In this document: positions 56,201 to 62,200 of the stretch, piece by piece
Layout: each line of letters begins with the position of its first letter
How positions within the stretch are numbered: the first letter of the stretch is position 1
DNA from: Bathymodiolus brooksi
Taxonomy: Eukaryota > Mollusca > Bivalvia > Mytilida > Modiolidae
Assembly (NCBI GenBank): GCA_963680875.1
Contig: OY804579.1
Coordinates: 23,111,804 to 23,175,803 of the forward strand
Direction of reading: 5' to 3'
DNA: 64,000 bases
Translations under genes and position numbers: made by a program
The notes under the pieces: model-generated
Told to the model about the DNA's origin: nothing
The model's input: the letters and a program-made list of their open reading frames with translations, nothing else
Database searches by the model: none

Positions 56201-59200
56201 ATGCTATACAGATTACAGTGATAAATGTATAAACCAAACCCTGAATATATCGAAATCCTGTATAAACTGAACTTTAAATAACGTCTATTCCAAACACAAA
56301 TGCTGGTGTCAAGGAGGAGTGGCTTAGACAAGTTTCACTGTAGGAAGTATTGCTACGAATGTCCTTTTTCTTCAGTTGATGTCAGCTATGGGTCTAATAA
56401 TGAACCATGTTGAATTATAGCTTCAATATATTTAATAACCATGTTATATCGATCATGCCATTTCCAATGTCTTGAAATATAAAGTAAGGTAGAATATGGA
56501 ATCCAAACCTCAATATATTATTTTTCTGTTCAACAGGAAAGATTTAACATTCGCTGCAGAAACCTTGCCAGCTGAAGATGTCATGACAAGATCTGTGTTG
56601 GAATCAGCACTGTTTGACTACCATGTAAGTACTTATATTTGAATCACCTCTGGCCTCTGAAACAGTATGACAGAATGCGTTCATATTTGGTAGGATTGTT
56701 AGTCATGACATGTAGTTGTGCCTGGCTCCATTTTGATTCCAGAAAATGGGGAGCATTTTTAGTAAATACATTATTAATTAGATTATGTGCATTCTTTTGT
56801 TTCATATTTGCCATACACTCCTTAACCTCAGTTTGAGAAAATCTGTTATCTGATTGATCGATGTATAAACCGAGAATTTTAAATAATAAAATATGATTGG
56901 TTGACCTCAATTTTCAGCCATAACAATTTAAAAAAACCGAAACATTTTGAATGGTTGTTGAGCTCTATACGGCAAAACAATTATTTGGAAGCGAGGTTAA
57001 GGAGTTTATGGCAAATACGAAACTAAAGAATGCACATAATCTGATTAATAATGTATTTACTAAAAATACTCCCATTAATCTGTGAATTTATGTAGGAACC
57101 CCTCCCACTTCCAGTTACCCACCACAGGCCATACAACACAGCTTCTTATCTGCCTCCCTGCCAACACTTGATGTGTTTTACGCCATATACACACCAAGGT
57201 TGGATACACCAGGTAATCCCGGATACAGTGGCTGAGTAGAATATAAAGCAGTGTAGAGTAAAACAACATTAGTATAAAAAATACAAAGTCAGGTGAAAGG
57301 CATCAAACCATTCACTTTTGATCTGACATTTGTAAGAGTAAGTAATCAACCTGTCATTGCTTCTCTGTCTTCTATATAGACTGATATTCAGACTTTTGAA
57401 TTTTGAAAACACGGTAGAGGGGATATCTGATTTGATATAAATATGGATGACATACTAACATTACACCTCTTTCTAGTGGGGCCATCGTGGTCATGATCGT
57501 ATGGTAGTTGGATTTACAATTACCTATGCAATCAGTGCCTATCACCACTGATGTTGTGAGTTCGAATTTCGATCAGGGCGAGTTGTACAACATTATGTGA
57601 TAAAGTTTGTCAGTGACTTGCGACAGGTCGGTGGTTTTCTCCGGGTCCTCCGGTTTCCTCCACCAATAAGGCTGACTGCCACGATATAACTGAAATATTT
57701 TGAAAGTGGCATTAAAACATCATCAAACAAACAAACACCTCTTTCTATTGCAGCAGGAAACATGGCTACGTGTAGCAATCTTGTTTTAGATTCTTTTCCA
57801 GACTGACTGCATTACAGGTCACCAGAATTACCAGAATTTCTAGAAATGGCTTAAATTTGTCTTTATAATTGCAGACAAAAATCCCAAATGCTAATCTAGA
57901 TCCCAATGGTTTTACTGTAACATCAACTGATGCCTGTGAAGATACAGAGACAGTCAAAGATGGATATTGTGGTATGTATCTTGTGGAATGATTGAATGAT
58001 TGATTGATTGATTGGTGTTTAACGCCAACTTTAGCAGTATTTCAGCTATATCGTGGCATATTTAGTAGGTAATTGTCTCTGAGGATCAAAATCATTGGTC
58101 GGTCAATGTTGGTTTAACGATCATCAATCTTGAAAATGTGGCCAATTTCCATCACAGCTTTTCTGGTTAGTTTAGAAGTGAAAAATTCACTATGGAAATA
58201 TGGAATATCTTGCATACATCTCAATATGAAGAAATGAAATCTGTGTCATCAAAAACAAAATACTTCTAATTCTTACAAATGTTGTGGATTTTGTTTAGAA
58301 AATTGGTTATGTCTATACTGATTAACTTTCTGGCTTTCAGTGACTAGTGGACCGTGAACTTAATAAATAATGGGGAAAAAAATGATATGTTGTAATTTAT
58401 TACTTTCTGGTTTTCAGTGAAATGTGGACCGGGAACCTACTGGGATAGCGCCACAACTCTGTGTATTGATTGTCCTAAAGGTTATTATACTGATCTGGAT
58501 GGACAAACCTCATGTATAGAATGTACAACTGGTTTTACCACTGAAACTGCTGGAACATACGACGCTAATATGTGTTACAGTAAGTCCACTATATTATCAA
58601 TCAGTGCATGTGATAAAGTTTGTCATTGACTTCTGACAGGTCTGTGGTTTTCTCTGGATGCTCTGATTTCCTCCACCAATAAAACTGACCGCCATGATAT
58701 AACTGAAATACATGTATTGTTGAAAGTGGTGTTAAACACCATAATCCTAATCCTCAATCAGTACACATTTGCTTGGGAGTAATTTTGGTAAAATTTTCAT
58801 TCAATATCTTCCTTTTTAGCTCACCTTGCCAAAGGCAATGGGAGCTTTTGCCATCACTTGGCGTCCGTCGTCTGTCGTCCGATTTTAATCTTCTCCTCTG
58901 AGACCTCTCAGCCAAATGAACTGAAACTTGGTAGGAAGCATCTATGGCAGGTCTTCTATAAAGTTTGCTCATTTCATCCCGATCCGTTAACAAACATGGC
59001 CGCCACAGGCAATTAGTTTTTCTGATTGGCCGAATTCTTGTTTCTGATTTGTTCATTTCTAAAAAAAACATCTCCTTTGTAAACTGTTAAAAGAGAGATA
59101 ACTCTTGTCATTAAACTGTTAAAAGAAAGATAACTCTTGCCATTATCTCCCTTAGAAATTAATTAATGCTGATATAATGTAACATGTTTATGCTATGCAT

Positions 59201-62200
59201 TACATGTAGGTATTCACATTTTAATAATCTTTTTAGCTCACCTTGCCAAAGGCAATGTGGGCTTTTGGCATCACTTGGCGTCCGTTGTTGGTTGTCTGTC
59301 ATCTGTTAACTTTTCACATTTAAATCTTCTCCTCTGAAACCCATCAGCCAAATGAACTGAAACTTAGTAGGAAGCATCTATGGAAGGTCCTCTCTAAAGA
59401 GTGCACATTTTGTTATGATCCATTACCAAACATGGCCACCACAGTCAATTTTGTTTCTGATTGGCCAATTTAAAAAAATCTCCTCCTCTTAAAACGCTTG
59501 AACAAATTAACCGAAACTTGGTAGGAAGCATCTATGAAATGTTCTCTATGAAGATTGGTCATTTCGTCCCAATCGGTTAACAAACATGGCCACCACAGGC
59601 AATTCTTGTTTCTGAATGGTCAATATCTAAAAAATCTTCTCTGAAACTGCCTAGCCAAATGAACCAAAACTTGGTAGGAAGCATCTACATGTATGGAAGG
59701 TTCTATATTAAGTTTCCTCAAGGCAGAATGAAAGGTGAGCAACACAGGCTCAGCCCACTGAGCCTCTAGTTTAGCTCACCTTGATCAAAATTTCATATGA
59801 TCTATTATCATCAATTAGCGACCATCCTGTCCGCTGTCATCTGAATGGGTTAGCTTTTCACATTTAAATCTTGCTCTTAGAATTCATTGAAGTAAATGGT
59901 ATCAAACTTGCAAATATGGTATATTATTTTTGATGTTTTGTTTCATTTAGAAATTCAACATGCCTGCTGGTTTTCTGAAATGTCTAGTGTCTTGTTTTTC
60001 TCAATCACTACACATGTTCAAGGCTGGAATGTTTGTTATTTGACCTTCAAAAAAGTTTTTTTATCAATCAAAAAACCAAGATGGCCACCATGCTGGACAA
60101 ATTGTGAATATAGAACCTTATTGCAAAATGAATAATAAGTGTTTTCTCAGAAACTACATACTTGATTGAACCTATACTAAGCATGAATAACAAGGGTCGA
60201 ACATGCTGAGATGAGCCCATTGTTTTGGAAAAGAGTAGCTGCATAAAAGGCCCTAAAAAGTCTGTGGATATTATACAATTACAAATGTATTGCACTTCAT
60301 TGAGTGCGATATGATGTGTTCCAATGTTTTTTTTGTGTACCTGGATAAATTTTTAGGGATTGTTTTTATTCAAATTCAAAAACACATGAGCTGATCCATT
60401 TAATATCATAGACACATGTACTAATTCAATGTGTACAAATTTATATTACTAATTTGATGTGTACAAATTTATATTTGCATTTTGCTTGCATTTGTAAAAC
60501 TTATGTGCCACTTTCTGTTTGTATTTGTGTGACGTCATTGCAACAGACGTAGAAAACGTTTGGCTAGAAAAATTTATCATAAAAAACAAATTATATGGTT
60601 TTATAATACTGTATAAAATAGGGATGTCAAATCGATTAAAACCTTATAACCGATTACTCGGTCACGTTTCCGATCGAGTACCCGGTTACTCGATAGACAA
60701 TTTATTTTGTTCGGTTTAGAAAAGGTACAGCTGGGTTCAATGACACTTCTGTTTTCTTCCTTTCTTTTCATTAGTTCAAAGTTTTATATTTCAACTATAA
60801 TTGTAAAGATTCAGTTATATATATAAATTTATTATTTACAACACAGTACAAATTATTTACATACCAGGTTATGTCATGTCACATTCATGATTGTTATTCG
60901 GTTATTGTGGTACAGAGTTTTTGCTAAGGAAAATAATTTGGTCGATGCAAGACGATGACAGTCTGTTGCGAAGCTTCGTAACAATCAAACCTGCTGCCGA
61001 GAAGATTCTTTCCGACGGAACAGATGTTGACGGAACAGCTAAATACCGGCGCGCAAGAACCGAGAGTCTTGAATATTTATCGGAATTATCTTTTCACCAC
61101 GCAAGAGAATCAGTTACTGGCATTTGACAGTTTTCGAGTCATTACATCGTTTGAAAAACTTCCAAACTGTAGATGTAGGAGGTGGCATTTTCACAGCCCT
61201 ATCTCTCGAAATTCAATTCAAACACACTTTTAATAGTTCAATACTTTAAATTTGAATTGTGTTCATACCAGTTTAATCACTTTGTTTGGTTAACATTGTT
61301 AAGCCTACAAGCTAGTGTTTTGCCGGGGGAATAAGCAGATCAGAGATCAATTACCATTTAATTGACCAATAATTGTTATGTAAACATATGCCAAGTGCTG
61401 GTTTATATGTACGATTTCTATTATATCTAACATTAATTATTTATTGTCCGGAAAATTTTATCATTATTTTCATAAAAAAAGGTTTTCCGAGTAACCGAAT
61501 ACCGATTTTGGTATTCGATAATCGGATGTTCGAGCGAGTACCCGGTTAACCAGGTACTCGTTGCCATCCCTAGTATAAAACCATAAATGTAATAATATTA
61601 ATTATTCAAAAAATATTAAAATATTCCTACATTGCACTTTTCAGAGATCTTTGCCAATCAAATTTTGATGTTTAACCAGTTGGTCAAACATAAAAAGGTG
61701 ATGGTATCGGGGCACTAACATGTGTCAATGATGTTAGGTTTGTAGTCAGCAACCTTAACCACTCAGCCACCAAGGCCCCTTTAATGTTTAAAAATAACGG
61801 GTTAATTCTTGACATTAATAGCAATTAAATTTACAAGAAAGGATGTAAATGAACACGAGAGACTGTAAGCACAAATGAAGTAAAGGAACAGTGCTTTTAT
61901 TGCTGTTCTACATTTCACAGTCACTGTAGGGTCATCAATAATAGGCACAATTCATAGACTAAACTGGGTGTGAATAGCACTTAAAACATATATTTCATGT
62001 GTGTTGTCTTTATGGTATTTATAAATGAGTAAATTTGGATCCTTGACATAAATGATATGTTTGGTATGTTTTATTCAGACAATTTTATAAGATTGTTAAT
62101 GACCTAATTGTTCTATTCTTAGCTTCCTGTGCAGCTGGTCAGTACTTCAATGCTACCACTTCTTCATGTGAGAACTGTGCTATAGGATATTTCCAACAGA

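Noticed and set aside
56644..56910. Overlapping frames on both strands after exon 30
   Set aside because: Produced by the palindromic foldback element.
60891..61127. 78-codon frame as a host gene
   Set aside because: It lies inside a hAT-type insertion with a TSD and shows no recognised domain.
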